Part shown: one piece after another, positions 54,694-63,778 of the stretch
Layout of the letters: each line of letters opens with the position of its first letter
Position numbering within the stretch: the stretch's first letter is position 1
Origin: Paenibacillus turicensis
Lineage (GTDB): Bacteria; Bacillota; Bacilli; Paenibacillales; Paenibacillaceae
Assembly: GCF_017873435.1 (NCBI RefSeq)
Contig: NZ_JAGGKG010000010.1
Span: 62,001-126,000 of the forward strand
DNA length: 64,000 nt
Direction of reading: 5' to 3'
Position numbers and translations under genes: made by a program
The notes under the pieces: generated by a model
Told to the model about the DNA's origin: nothing
Database searches by the model: none
What the model saw: the letters and a program-made list of their open reading frames with translations, nothing else

Positions 54694-57096
54694 TTACACT
54701 CTCCCCACTGTATAAAGTTCTTGTTGGGCTTCTTTGCTATCCACAATTTTTTTCCATGGATTTTCGCGCTTACCTTCTGTAGCTTCATCTAATCTTGCAT
54801 TTAATACTTTACGTTGTTCAGGATCAAGCAATACTTTCTGAACTTGCTCAAAACCCATTCTTTCAAGCCAAGGTGCTGTACGTTCAGCGTAAATACCAGT
54901 CTCACGGTAATATTGAATGAAGGCACCACACATATCGATAACTTCGTCTTCTGTAGTTACGGTTGTTAGGAATGTCGCTTCCTTAACGTCCGTTCCGCCA
55001 TTACCACCAATGAACAGTTGGAAACCATTCTCTACTCCAATCACACCGAAATCCTTCACACCACTTTCAACACAAGAACGTGGACAACCCGATACGCCCA
55101 TCTTAAATTTATGAGGTGTATCAATAAACTCAAAGCGTTCCTCAAGCTTAATGCCAAGTCCCATCGTGTCTTGTGTACCAAAACGACAGAAGCTAGCACC
55201 TACACAAGTTTTAATCGAACGAACCGCTTTGGCATATGCGGAAGCGGATGTCATATCTAGTTCTTCCCAAATTTTAGGGAGATCCTCTTTATTCACGCCA
55301 TACAAGCCAATACGTTGACTCCCCGTCACCTTCAAGAGCGGAATATTATATTTCTCTGCAACTTCTGCAATTTTCTTCAATTGCCCTGCATTGGTTTGAC
55401 CTCCACGCATTCTTGGAATAACACCAAATGTACCATCATGGTTAATATTCGCATGCATCCGTTCGTTAACAAAACGAGAAGCGGGCTCGTCAATATGATC
55501 ATTTGGAAATGCAACATTCAAATAGAAGTTAATAGCAGGACGACATTTTGGACAACCTTCTGGATTGCGGAACGCTAACTGCTCGTATACTTCCTGTGAG
55601 GTCATTAAGCCTCTTTCATGAATTTGCAATACAATCTCATCTCTTGAAAGGTCTGTACAGCCACAAATCCCTGTTGGTCCACTAGAAACCTTATCGCCTA
55701 ACTCATGTACGAGTAGATCATTGATTAAGCCTTTACATTTACCACAAGAACCTCCAGCCTTTGTACATTTCGTCACTTCAGCCACCGAAGTAAGGTTTTT
55801 CTCACGTACAGCAGAAAGGATTGTTCCTTTTGTAACCCCATTACAGCCACACACCGTTTCATCGTCTGCCCATGCGGTTACATCATCGCTAACGGAATTA
55901 TCCCCAGAGGATAACAATGATACGGAAGTGAATTCAGAAATATCTAGTTTTTGCTTCAGCATTTTCAAATAACGATTTTCTTCTGCTGTATCCCCATATA
56001 ACACGACACCTACCACTTGCTTGTTCTTAACAAATACCTTTTTATAGCTATTAGCTAAGCCGTCGTATGCTTCAATTCCTTTGATCTCATCAGTTTCCTT
56101 TATTTCGCCTGCGGAGAATAAATCACATCCAGAGATTTTAAGCGCTGTGTACATCGTGCTACCTTCATAAGGTGCTGTTTCCTTATCGGTTAATACATCA
56201 GCAAGAACTTTACCTTGTTCAAACAAAGGAGCAACCAAGCCATATACTGTTTTACGGTGTTCAGCGCATTCCCCTACTGCATATACATCTGGTGCGCTAG
56301 TGTGCATAAAATCATCTACGACAATACCACGATTTACTTCTAGCCCTGCGCTTCTAGCTACTGTTGTTTCAGGACGAATCCCTACGGACATCACAACCAT
56401 ATCTGCTTCAAGGCTTGAGCCATCAGCAAATTCTAGTCCTGTCACTCTTGTATCCCCTGTAATGCGCGCGGTCTTTGTCTCCATGAGAAATTTCAAGCCT
56501 TGCTTCTCCAAATCAGCCTTGAGCAGATTTCCTGCTTGCTCATTAAGCTGAACCTCCATCAACCATTTTTCCAAATGAATAACGGTTACGTCCATCCCTT
56601 GATCAACAAGTCCTTTAGCCGCTTCTAGGCCCAGCAATCCACCACCAATTACCGCTGCCTTCTTGTAGTTTTGAGCAATCTTTAACATCTCTTCGGTATC
56701 GTCAATTGTACGGAAGCCCATTACACCATTAAGCTGCGCGCCTTCAATTGGTAAAATAAATGATCTAGAGCCGGTTGCCATAATACATTTGTCATAAGCA
56801 ACTTTTTTACCACTAGCAGTTACAACGTATTTTTTTGCCGTATTTAGCTCCACTGCGGGATCATGGTTAATTAACTGAATATCATTTTCTTGATACCATG
56901 ACTCGCTATTTGTAATGATCTCATCCACTGTCATTTTTTTCTGTAACACATTAGACAACATAATCCGGTTATAGTTTGTATATTTTTCTTCACCAATGAT
57001 GGTGATATCATATTTGTTTGCGTCTCGGTCTAATATTTCTTCTATCGTTCTAACACCAGCCATCCCATTACCTATGAGGACTAATTTTTGTTTCAT
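54694..57096 (-). CDS. nirB: NADH-dependent assimilatory/dissimilatory nitrite reductase, large subunit
   Basis: An 800-residue protein of normal length, ribosome site GGAGGG. Residues 1 to about 410 are the FAD/NAD(P) part (LVLIGNGMAGVRTIEEIL; VIGGGLLGLEAAKGL). A BFD-like [2Fe-2S] domain (CGCNGVTKGTI, CTKAGGSCGKCKGL) and a second Cys pattern (CGCTDLSRDE, GCPKCRPAINFY) follow, then the siroheme-[4Fe-4S] half (CVGASFCRFGTQDT and MGVSGCPRSCVES). It reduces nitrite to ammonia in the cytoplasm with siroheme. The promoter region has an NreC-like box and an Fnr-like palindrome. Confidence 0.97.
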   Translation of the reverse strand: MKQKLVLIGNGMAGVRTIEEILDRDANKYDITIIGEEKYTNYNRIMLSNVLQKKMTVDEIITNSESWYQENDIQLINHDPAVELNTAKKYVVTASGKKVAYDKCIMATGSRSFILPIEGAQLNGVMGFRTIDDTEEMLKIAQNYKKAAVIGGGLLGLEAAKGLVDQGMDVTVIHLEKWLMEVQLNEQAGNLLKADLEKQGLKFLMETKTARITGDTRVTGLEFADGSSLEADMVVMSVGIRPETTVARSAGLEVNRGIVVDDFMHTSAPDVYAVGECAEHRKTVYGLVAPLFEQGKVLADVLTDKETAPYEGSTMYTALKISGCDLFSAGEIKETDEIKGIEAYDGLANSYKKVFVKNKQVVGVVLYGDTAEENRYLKMLKQKLDISEFTSVSLLSSGDNSVSDDVTAWADDETVCGCNGVTKGTILSAVREKNLTSVAEVTKCTKAGGSCGKCKGLINDLLVHELGDKVSSGPTGICGCTDLSRDEIVLQIHERGLMTSQEVYEQLAFRNPEGCPKCRPAINFYLNVAFPNDHIDEPASRFVNERMHANINHDGTFGVIPRMRGGQTNAGQLKKIAEVAEKYNIPLLKVTGSQRIGLYGVNKEDLPKIWEELDMTSASAYAKAVRSIKTCVGASFCRFGTQDTMGLGIKLEERFEFIDTPHKFKMGVSGCPRSCVESGVKDFGVIGVENGFQLFIGGNGGTDVKEATFLTTVTTEDEVIDMCGAFIQYYRETGIYAERTAPWLERMGFEQVQKVLLDPEQRKVLNARLDEATEGKRENPWKKIVDSKEAQQELYTVGRV

Positions 57097-57111
57097 TGTG
57101 CTTCCCTCCGA

Positions 57112-57129
57112 TTGTGATATTATTCACTT
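57112..57129. promoter_or_regulatory. Fnr-like palindrome just upstream of nirB
   Basis: TTGTGA-N6-TCACTT, close to the Fnr/Crp-type dyad TGTGA-N6-TCACA. It lies directly upstream of the nirB ribosome site, so it would sit within the leader or near +1; repression or a non-standard role is possible. Confidence 0.5.
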
Positions 57130-57169
57130 AGTTTATTTAAAGGTATCACATCAGAATCTATAATCCTAT

Positions 57170-57183
57170 TAGGGAAAGTCCTA
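57170..57183. promoter_or_regulatory. NreC-box-like operator upstream of nirB
   Basis: TAGGG-AAAG-TCCTA matches 9 of 10 fixed positions of the staphylococcal NreC operator TAGGG-N4-CCCTA. It is 74 bases upstream of the nirB start, in a suitable place for an activator, and nreC is encoded 1.4 kb away. Confidence 0.7.
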
Positions 57184-57212
57184 ATATTGTGTTTTTTTTC
57201 ACTTGCTATAAA

Positions 57213-57260
57213 AATTAAAAAAACATCTAAAGCGGCTATTGGCGCTACTTTAAATGTTTT
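57213..57260 (-). terminator. Terminator of the nreABC-sirBC unit
   Basis: AAAACAT-C-TAAAG (57219-57231) pairs with CTTTA-A-ATGTTTT (57248-57260), with T-rich sequence following in minus direction. The stop codon of sirC lies inside the hairpin. nirB is thus probably transcribed from its own promoter. Confidence 0.7.
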
Positions 57261-57730
57261 TCATTGTTGTTTCCTCTGTTTAAATTTTGACTATTTTGTA
57301 GCTTAATTAAAAATTCAAGCAGCTCGTTCTTCAACCTCTTAGCAATGCTTGGCTGCTTGCCAATTGTAGAAATGCTGATCACGATATCGTCCTTTACAAC
57401 TGTAGCCATATTGAAAAAGTCGCTATTTTGCTGCTGGCTACAATCATTGACCCATTGCCACTTTGTCGCATCATTAACAACCTGCTGATTGACCACTTTA
57501 TTATCTGTACAAGCAAAAATAAGCTGGGCGTCAGCAATATATTTTTTATTATAATAGTCCTGAATGATTTTCACAGCAGGATCATTTGTGATGACCTCCG
57601 CAAAATTAGGCGCAACCACCGTAATATAGCAGCCTGTCTCCCTTAATTTTTCAATTTTTCGCGCTGCGATATTGCCACCACCAATAATCACTACTTGCTT
57701 TTCTTTTAAGTTTAACATCACAGGATACAT
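57245..57730 (-). CDS. sirC: Precorrin-2 dehydrogenase (siroheme synthesis)
   Basis: A 161-residue protein with an N-terminal NAD-binding motif (VVIIGGGNIAARKIEKL), the FACTDNKVVNQQVV strand and DFFNMATVVKDDIVISISTI. It oxidises precorrin-2 to sirohydrochlorin. It starts 2 bases after sirB; GTAGGA precedes it. Acts between CobA and SirB in making siroheme for NirB. The Lys/Asn-rich end is short. Confidence 0.93.
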   Translation of the reverse strand: MYPVMLNLKEKQVVIIGGGNIAARKIEKLRETGCYITVVAPNFAEVITNDPAVKIIQDYYNKKYIADAQLIFACTDNKVVNQQVVNDATKWQWVNDCSQQQNSDFFNMATVVKDDIVISISTIGKQPSIAKRLKNELLEFLIKLQNSQNLNRGNNNEKHLK

Positions 57731-57732
57731 GA

Positions 57733-58512
57733 CTAGTTCCTACTTTCCACAATAACAGAAGCGATGTCTTGCATCATGCGTGGGTCAAAATCGAGGGTAT
57801 CTGTAATCGTAAGTCCATTAAAATTGCTTTCTAACGCCGCTCTCTGTAGCTTTTGTGTAATTTCATCCACCAAATGTCCCTCAAACATAAAAAAGGGTAC
57901 AACAATAAGGTGATCATAGGACTTCATTGCTTCTACAGCTAGAGGGAGAAAAGGCTCGTGTCCCCGTATGTTAGCGGGTAAAACCTTGATCTTTACTTGC
58001 GCCTCTAAGCTTGTACAAATTTGCTCTAATTGCAGCTGTGGCGTAGGATAACGTTTCGTACCATGAGAAACAACAAGACAAATAGTATTTGCAGCAGTAA
58101 GAGGCTCTTGACCAACCTGCACATGGTTTAAATTCTTTCTCCACGCTTGTAGCGCTGTTTCAATCCGCTCTTTTAATATCTCACTAGTTCCTGCCCGATG
58201 ACCAAACGTGTCTGCAAAATAAAACGCAACTTCAGGATGATTTTGTCTCACCGCTTCGATTTCATTTGGAATATCCTTTAGTGCATGTGTAGCTGCAAAC
58301 AACAATAGTGGCACTGTAATTAGATGATCCACACCTTGTGCTATTAAAGTCTTTGCTTCATTTTCAATATTTTCAGCTGTATGCTCCAAAAAAGCAGTTC
58401 GATAAGGGATTTGACTCCCAACCTGCTCATGTAATTCTGCTACAAACTTTCGTAATGCTTCGTTTTTTTCACCTTTTTGGCTACCATGGGCAATATACAA
58501 AATCCCTTCCAT
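57733..58512 (-). CDS. sirB: Sirohydrochlorin ferrochelatase
   Basis: A 259-residue protein with two related halves: LYIAHGSQKGEKNEALRKFV and, later, ICLVVSHGTKRYPTPQLQLE, both carrying the metal-binding histidines of the CbiX/SirB fold; TVPLLLFAATHALKDI and VPFFMFEGHLVDEITQ complete the active sites. It inserts iron into sirohydrochlorin to give siroheme. In staphylococci the equivalent gene, called nirR or sirB, precedes nirB. It follows nreC by 26 bases. Confidence 0.92.
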   Translation of the reverse strand: MEGILYIAHGSQKGEKNEALRKFVAELHEQVGSQIPYRTAFLEHTAENIENEAKTLIAQGVDHLITVPLLLFAATHALKDIPNEIEAVRQNHPEVAFYFADTFGHRAGTSEILKERIETALQAWRKNLNHVQVGQEPLTAANTICLVVSHGTKRYPTPQLQLEQICTSLEAQVKIKVLPANIRGHEPFLPLAVEAMKSYDHLIVVPFFMFEGHLVDEITQKLQRAALESNFNGLTITDTLDFDPRMMQDIASVIVESRN

Positions 58513-58538
58513 TTCATGGCCTCCCTCATCTATATCCC

Positions 58539-59186
58539 TTAAAAATCAAGCAGCTTTTTCTTTAATGCGTACTCCACAAGCTCGGGACGACTTCGTAAAT
58601 TTAGCTTTTCCATAATTTTTGCCTTATGCGCTTCTACCGTTTTTACAGATATAAATAACATCTCTGCAATATCTTTATTTCCGTACCCCTTCGCAATCAA
58701 AGGCAAAATTTCAAGCTCACGCATAGATAGCTTCTCAAATAATTCATCCCCATGAGGTTGATTTTCATCGTTAATGAGCTCCATAGCAAAGGAGTTCGCT
58801 AGCTTAGGATGGATATATCTTTCTCCTTCATAAATCATTCGAATGGCACGCAGCAATTCCTCATCTGGCGCTGTTTTTAATATATATCCTGAAGCACCAC
58901 TTTTTAAAACGTGAAATAAGTATTCCTCGTCATCATGCATCGTTAAAATAATTATTTTTGTATCAGGAAAATCACTTTTTATTTTGCCAGTCGCAATCAA
59001 TCCACTTTCACCTGGTGGCATACTTAAGTCCATAATAAGAATATCAGGTTTATATTTTTCAACAACTTCATAGGCTTCGACGCCATCTGCCGCTGTACCG
59101 ATGACTTCCATATCATCTTGAAAATTCAATATCATTGAAAAACCACTTCGTACCACAGCGTGGTCATCCGCGATGACTATTTTCAT
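58539..59186 (-). CDS. nreC: NreC-like oxygen-responsive response regulator
   Basis: A 215-residue NarL-type regulator from [12 protein letters not shown] (ATG at 59186, matching NreC of Staphylococcus in length and start). An ATG four codons upstream, closer to AAAGGA, is an alternative. Receiver with phospho-acceptor in [14 protein letters not shown] and LuxR helix-turn-helix ([20 protein letters not shown], then [18 protein letters not shown]). Its end [13 protein letters not shown] is nearly that of staphylococcal NreC. It activates nitrate/nitrite genes when oxygen is low; its box is found before nirB. Confidence 0.93.
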   Translation of the reverse strand: MKIVIADDHAVVRSGFSMILNFQDDMEVIGTAADGVEAYEVVEKYKPDILIMDLSMPPGESGLIATGKIKSDFPDTKIIILTMHDDEEYLFHVLKSGASGYILKTAPDEELLRAIRMIYEGERYIHPKLANSFAMELINDENQPHGDELFEKLSMRELEILPLIAKGYGNKDIAEMLFISVKTVEAHKAKIMEKLNLRSRPELVEYALKKKLLDF

Positions 59187-60264
59187 AAAGAAGATCATTC
59201 CTTCCTTTCCCATCTCCAATTGGAACCTGTAAGTGAACGGTTGTCCCTTTGCCTAGGATAGGAATTACTTTAAACACACCACCTACTAACTCCGTACGTT
59301 CCTGCATCCCATACAAGCCAAGCCCTGTACCTCGGGGTGTATCGCCTAACTCAAATCCGATTCCCTCATCCTTTACAATAAGCTGAAGCTTATGATCACG
59401 TTCAAATAAAGTTACCTGCACCGTATCCACTTGAGCATATTTGATCGCATTAAATACCGCCTCTTGACAAACACGATAAATAACCGTTTCTATCTCACTT
59501 TCATACCGCCTATGCAACAAGTCAGAGTTAAAATGAATCGTTAAGCCATAACTCTGCTCGATGCGTTTAAACTGTGAACGAAAAGCAGCCACAAGTCCAA
59601 AATCATCCAAAGTGGCAGGACGTAATTCTACTGCCAGTCGTCTAATATCATCTAGTAGCCTTGTCATGGCTGCTTCGGTATGCAGCATTTTTGTGAGCAA
59701 GCTTTCATCCTGAGTCATATATTTGAGCACGCGCAAATCAACGACCGCACTCATCAATTCTTGTGCAATACTATCATGTAATTCTCTAGATATTCGTTTA
59801 CGTTCATTTTCTTGTGCCTCAATGACATGCTTCATCATTTTGTTTTGAAACAGCTTTTCCTGCGTCTGGTATTGGGCCGTTAAATTTTTTAGCATAAGAA
59901 CACGAATTCCGCTCTCATCATCCAGCTTGTGAAAAGAAGCGGTGAAGGGTTCGATCCTACCATTTTGAGTTTGCAAAAAAACTTGAAAAGAACTCATATC
60001 TGCTGTATCTGGACGACTCATATAACAATCGGTACAGGTCCGTATTTCCTGCTCACTTGTATAGCCTCTGCACGTGCCACAAATCGCCTGCTCTTCCCCC
60101 ATAGATACACGTTCTAGTACATCCTCATCTACAATTTGCTCAGCAGCAGGATTCATCGCGATCACTTTTCCCTCACGATCAAAGAAAAAGATAGCTTCCA
60201 TCGTATTTTCATATAGCTTACTCATCATGACATTAAACTGATCTTTCCCTATGTGTGAAATCAA
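59164..60264 (-). CDS. nreB: Oxygen-sensing histidine kinase with iron-sulfur cysteine motif
   Basis: A 366-residue cytoplasmic kinase starting at TTG with GGAGTT upstream. A PAS-like N-terminus (about 10-130) holds C62-x2-C65-x11-C77-x2-C80, the exact spacing of the four cysteines that bind the oxygen-labile [4Fe-4S] cluster in NreB. The kinase core has the HisKA_3 box [20 protein letters not shown] and an ATP-binding domain ([28 protein letters not shown]). Its end overlaps nreC and its start overlaps the stop codon of nreA. Confidence 0.95.
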   Translation of the reverse strand: MISHIGKDQFNVMMSKLYENTMEAIFFFDREGKVIAMNPAAEQIVDEDVLERVSMGEEQAICGTCRGYTSEQEIRTCTDCYMSRPDTADMSSFQVFLQTQNGRIEPFTASFHKLDDESGIRVLMLKNLTAQYQTQEKLFQNKMMKHVIEAQENERKRISRELHDSIAQELMSAVVDLRVLKYMTQDESLLTKMLHTEAAMTRLLDDIRRLAVELRPATLDDFGLVAAFRSQFKRIEQSYGLTIHFNSDLLHRRYESEIETVIYRVCQEAVFNAIKYAQVDTVQVTLFERDHKLQLIVKDEGIGFELGDTPRGTGLGLYGMQERTELVGGVFKVIPILGKGTTVHLQVPIGDGKGRNDLLYENSHRG

Positions 60265-60722
60265 CTTGTAGTTAACTCCTTTCCATTCAACTCACCGATT
60301 CCACTCCGAGCTAAATCCAGCAGGTCCTGTAAATGTTGTTTGGTTGCTTGCTGCTCACCTCGAAACCCACCAAGCAAGACGCCTGCGACACGTTGGTCAT
60401 TCCATAGCGGAACAGCAACAAGGCTTGTTAATTTCTCAAAATTAATAATTGGATAATTAAATAGGCTATCTGCTTCAATGCATTCCGCCACAGAGGGAAT
60501 AAACATCGGTTTTCCCGTTTTAAATACAATACCGGGTACACCCTTGCCAGAACGCAACACTACCTGCTTATACCGATCATTTAAGTTGCCAGATACGTAT
60601 TTCCATTTAATTAAATAATCAAACTCTGCTGGCTCAACTAACGCAATCGCCATAAACTCATATTGGAAATTAGCGCGTATCTGGTCTAACTCATCTTGTA
60701 AATCCACTTTTTTTTGCATCAT
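60261..60722 (-). CDS. nreA: NreA-like GAF-domain nitrate receptor
   Basis: A 153-residue GAF protein (QIRANFQYEFMAIALVEPAE, KWKYVSGNLNDRYKQVVLRS, GKPMFIPSVAECIEADSLFN, VAVPLWNDQRVAGVLLGGFR). NreA of staphylococci binds nitrate and controls NreB phosphorylation. First gene of the nreABC-sirBC unit; AGGAG lies 5 bases before the ATG. The leader upstream has a short AAGAAGAC/GTCTTTTCTT hairpin around 60741-60780. Confidence 0.9.
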   Translation of the reverse strand: MMQKKVDLQDELDQIRANFQYEFMAIALVEPAEFDYLIKWKYVSGNLNDRYKQVVLRSGKGVPGIVFKTGKPMFIPSVAECIEADSLFNYPIINFEKLTSLVAVPLWNDQRVAGVLLGGFRGEQQATKQHLQDLLDLARSGIGELNGKELTTS

Positions 60723-60971
60723 TTATTCTCCTAAAACATAGAAAAGAAGACTGTCTAAATATCTTTGATCGTCTTTTCTTGTTCAATTTATCTATTATAC
60801 AGATTATGACATGGCATCATTGTGATTTGACGCATTTTTTGAATTTTTTCAAAATTTATTGATTTGAATTTATTGATTTGTTAGTTTAGTTCATTTTGTA
60901 TACTTCATTCTAGAATATAACTTCTATGTACATTATTCAACGCAAGTCATAAGATAGGTATAGTTCACATC

Positions 60972-61634
60972 ATGGCACAAGTATGTGATGAGCTTCTCAT
61001 CTTTTGGAGTGAAAGCTTTAATGATGCACATTTCAAAAATTTTTGTAGTATTTTAACTATAGAGAATAGTTTACATCAGTTTGATTTCTTTATGATAAAT
61101 GAAGCTTATCCAGAAGATTGGATGTGTAGACAACACCTGAAGAGCTGTTCTCCCCAACATATTATTTTTGATAAAACAGGTGATGTAGCTACACTGCTCC
61201 AAAAGGGATACTCTACAGACAATCATATTCCTGATCCAATCAACTCGATAGATACTTATTGGTTCCATACGGTTATGCTCGTGAAATATTTTGTTCGTAA
61301 AGACCTGTTTAAGCTTATCAAAAATATAGATATTTTATTTCATGCACATGTTGACCTTTTATTAAGCAAATATGACACATTAGATTGGGGATCATGGGAA
61401 AGTAAAGTAAAGCATTGTGTTCCCTCAAATAAACAAGAGCATCTTAAAGCCTACTTTACAAAAGCTACTGAAGCTGATTTATATCAAGCGATTAAACAAA
61501 GCATAATTTTATTTCAGCAAGATGCAGAAGAAATTTGTCTGGCAAAAGGAATTCATTATTCTCAGCATATCTCTCAGCAAGCTATAGCCTACTTTAATTT
61601 ACATACTAGCAATATAGATTTTTCACTGGGCTGA
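60972..61634 (+). CDS. Nucleotidyltransferase-like protein, N-terminally truncated
   Basis: A 220-residue protein related to the non-catalytic part of antibiotic nucleotidyltransferases: LHQFDFFMINEAYP, HIIFDKTGDVATLLQKGYST, then a helical C-terminal domain (YWFHTVMLVKYFVRKDLFKL, WGSWESKVKHCVPSNKQEHL). The N-terminal part that should carry the GS...DxD active site is absent, and the ATG has no convincing ribosome site. It may be a decayed gene; no missing segment was found upstream in other frames. Confidence 0.55.
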   Translation: MAQVCDELLIFWSESFNDAHFKNFCSILTIENSLHQFDFFMINEAYPEDWMCRQHLKSCSPQHIIFDKTGDVATLLQKGYSTDNHIPDPINSIDTYWFHTVMLVKYFVRKDLFKLIKNIDILFHAHVDLLLSKYDTLDWGSWESKVKHCVPSNKQEHLKAYFTKATEADLYQAIKQSIILFQQDAEEICLAKGIHYSQHISQQAIAYFNLHTSNIDFSLG

Positions 61635-61673
61635 TTTATGGTTAAGGACCTGACTCGTAATTCATATTAAGAA

Positions 61674-61719
61674 TAAAAAAAAGCCTTGTCAAAAATACTC
61701 TCGTACTCCTGACAGGGCT
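61674..61719 (-). terminator. Terminator of the small secreted protein gene
   Basis: AGCCTTGTCA (61682-61691) pairs with TGACAGGGCT (61710-61719); a T-rich run follows in minus direction. Confidence 0.8.
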
Positions 61720-61734
61720 ATCTCTTATTATTTT

Positions 61735-62169
61735 CTATTGGCTATCAAATTTAATTTTAAACGCAGTCTGGCTGCTTCCTTGTACATTTTGTAATTTAAC
61801 TACTAGTGATGCATTTTGATTCAAGTAATTAAATATACCGCCTGTAAGCTTAGTGCCATTAATGTCTCCTAACTTGAAGCTTGTTCCATTGGCATAAACA
61901 AGGTAATACTCCCCTTTTAGCTTACCTGCAACTTGCGAGGTAGAATTATCATTAAAACCTGCATTAGTTATTCGAAAAACAGCCGTTTGCGTTGTTGCGC
62001 TTAAATTCGTGTACTTAAATTCAACGGTATCATTATTGCTCAAAGAATACTGGACAAAATAGTTAAGCTGGGGAATGGTTACGGTAGACGAAGCTGCAAA
62101 AATAGTAGGAATGCTAGTGAGCATCAAAACAATTGCAACAATCATTGTAAACAAGTTCTTCCGTTTCAT
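61735..62169 (-). CDS. Small secreted protein of unknown function
   Basis: A 144-residue protein from the ATG with GAGGAGG 5 bases upstream. Signal peptide (about 1-25, ending IFAAS) and a Ser/Thr/Asn-rich, strand-rich body (VQYSLSNNDTVEFKYTNLSA, GEYYLVYANGTSFKLGDING). No family recognised; exported. Confidence 0.65.
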   Translation of the reverse strand: MKRKNLFTMIVAIVLMLTSIPTIFAASSTVTIPQLNYFVQYSLSNNDTVEFKYTNLSATTQTAVFRITNAGFNDNSTSQVAGKLKGEYYLVYANGTSFKLGDINGTKLTGGIFNYLNQNASLVVKLQNVQGSSQTAFKIKFDSQ

Positions 62170-62310
62170 AATATTCCTCCTCTTATATAACAACTATTTA
62201 TTTCTAATTATACTATATATTAGTTTTGTTTCTTTTGTAAATTTGTATTTTATATATTGCAATAATATATTTATATAAGCATTTAGCAATAGTTAGGAGA
62301 GTGGCCTATC

Positions 62311-62814
62311 ATGTCTATTCAATCAATAATTCAAAATATTTCCTGTCATAATGACTGTATTATTCATCCCCCTATCCAAAGTCAAATCTTACTAGAGGAT
62401 GGCGATCTACTCCCTGAAGATGTGAAGGAGTTTTATAAAATATGTAACGGGATAGATTTATTTAATGATTCACATTGTGCAGTGCGGATTGTATCACAAC
62501 AACAATTTTTACTTGCAAACCCGATTCTCGTTGGAGAAAAATGCGAATATGATATTTCATCTCATTGGTATATTATTGCAGATATTTATGATGGTAATTT
62601 TTTAACGGTAGACCTGCACCCAGACAGGTTAGGCAGATGTTACGATAGCCACTGGGATACACATGCGTTAGTAGGGAGTAGTACAGTGATTGCCCCCTCT
62701 TTTACAGCATTACTTACACAGTTATGGAACGCTCAAGGAGCAGATGAGTGGTATTGGGAGCAATCTAGCTTTCAATCACTTGGTGATGCTTATGATGGAA
62801 TTATATTTAATTAG
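62311..62814 (+). CDS. SMI1/KNR4 (SUKH)-like protein
   Basis: A 167-residue soluble protein. LPEDVKEFYKICNGIDLFND matches the SUKH N-terminal helix-turn and LTVDLHPDRLGRCYDSHWDT the conserved core, ending in FTALLTQLWNA. SUKH proteins are commonly immunity proteins for contact or polymorphic toxins, but no toxin gene is beside it here. It overlaps the opposing membrane-protein gene by 8 bases at their 3' ends. Confidence 0.75.
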   Translation: MSIQSIIQNISCHNDCIIHPPIQSQILLEDGDLLPEDVKEFYKICNGIDLFNDSHCAVRIVSQQQFLLANPILVGEKCEYDISSHWYIIADIYDGNFLTVDLHPDRLGRCYDSHWDTHALVGSSTVIAPSFTALLTQLWNAQGADEWYWEQSSFQSLGDAYDGIIFN

Positions 62815-63163
62815 ATTTGCTATATGCTTTAAAAGTCAAAAAGATACCAATTATCCCCAAAATTATAATAATAATATACGTCGAGACATTTTCAGTGAGC
62901 TGTTGTGCTTCTGGAAAAAACATTCTGTACAGACCTCCAACAATGGCAAACCATCCTGTAAGAGTTACCACAATAGGCCAATTTCTTTGCCAGTCATTGT
63001 GAGCACGGACAATAGCAAGGCCTGCGATAAACAATAAAATGCCATTAAGGTATGTTACAGTTGGCATGTTAATTGCCCAAATATGAAGGTTCATTAATTC
63101 TGATGCAGTAATCGCAATAATTGAGGGTCCAATCAATCCTGCAAGTTTTTTTGAATTTGTCAT
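62807..63163 (-). CDS. Small four-helix membrane protein
   Basis: A 118-residue protein from the ATG at 63163, with GGGAGG 7 bases upstream. Four hydrophobic segments (LAGLIGPSIIAITASEL, TYLNGILLFIAGLAIV, NWPIVVTLTGWFAIVGGLYR, TYIIIIILGIIGIFLTF). Function unknown. Confidence 0.7.
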   Translation of the reverse strand: MTNSKKLAGLIGPSIIAITASELMNLHIWAINMPTVTYLNGILLFIAGLAIVRAHNDWQRNWPIVVTLTGWFAIVGGLYRMFFPEAQQLTENVSTYIIIIILGIIGIFLTFKAYSKSN

Positions 63164-63227
63164 GTGCTTTCCTCCCACTCTAAATTAGCTTTCTCGCTCG
63201 TTTACCGTCTCCTTTAAGACCTGTTTC

Positions 63228-63731
63228 TTATTTTTCACACTCCCTTTCCATCAGGAAAAATACTTCTTTATTATGTTTATTTATTAAATTCCCTGTGATT
63301 ACAAATCCTACGTTTTCATATAACGAAATTGCTCTTTTATTAAACGCCGCTACACTAAGTCTGAGCTTCTGGAAAGTATATTGATTTTGAGCAAAATAAA
63401 TACCTGCCAATAAGAACTCCTTCCCTTTTCCTTGCCCTGTCAGATCGGGTCTTAGCCCTAAGCCGATGTCTAAAGCTGTTTGATCACAATACACCACTTT
63501 TTTATTGATAGCATTTATTTGAGCATTTAATCCAAAACAAAAAAAGCCAATCAACTCGTCTTCGAGATTCTTGGCTGAGAAATAAGTACCATCCATCAGT
63601 TCTTGAATATCCTCCTCCTCATCTGACATATCATACCGTGAATAAGGAGAGTCGTAACGCCATTTGACTATCTCTTGCGCCTCCTCTAATTTCATTATAT
63701 TGATGTTATACAAGCTGGATGTATAAGTCAT
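63228..63731 (-). CDS. GNAT-family N-acetyltransferase
   Basis: A 167-residue protein from the ATG with AAAGGAA 9 bases upstream. The acetyl-CoA motif A is DIGLGLRPDLTGQGKGKEFL, with the Q/R-x-x-G-x-G/A signature (TGQGKGKEF), and motif B is RLSVAAFNKRAISLYENVGF. The substrate is unknown; RimJ/RimI-like or antibiotic acetylation are possible. Confidence 0.88.
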   Translation of the reverse strand: MTYTSSLYNINIMKLEEAQEIVKWRYDSPYSRYDMSDEEEDIQELMDGTYFSAKNLEDELIGFFCFGLNAQINAINKKVVYCDQTALDIGLGLRPDLTGQGKGKEFLLAGIYFAQNQYTFQKLRLSVAAFNKRAISLYENVGFVITGNLINKHNKEVFFLMERECEK

Positions 63732-63778
63732 GTAAAATATTCCTTTCCAGTTATTCACTCTAATATATCATGGTTTGC

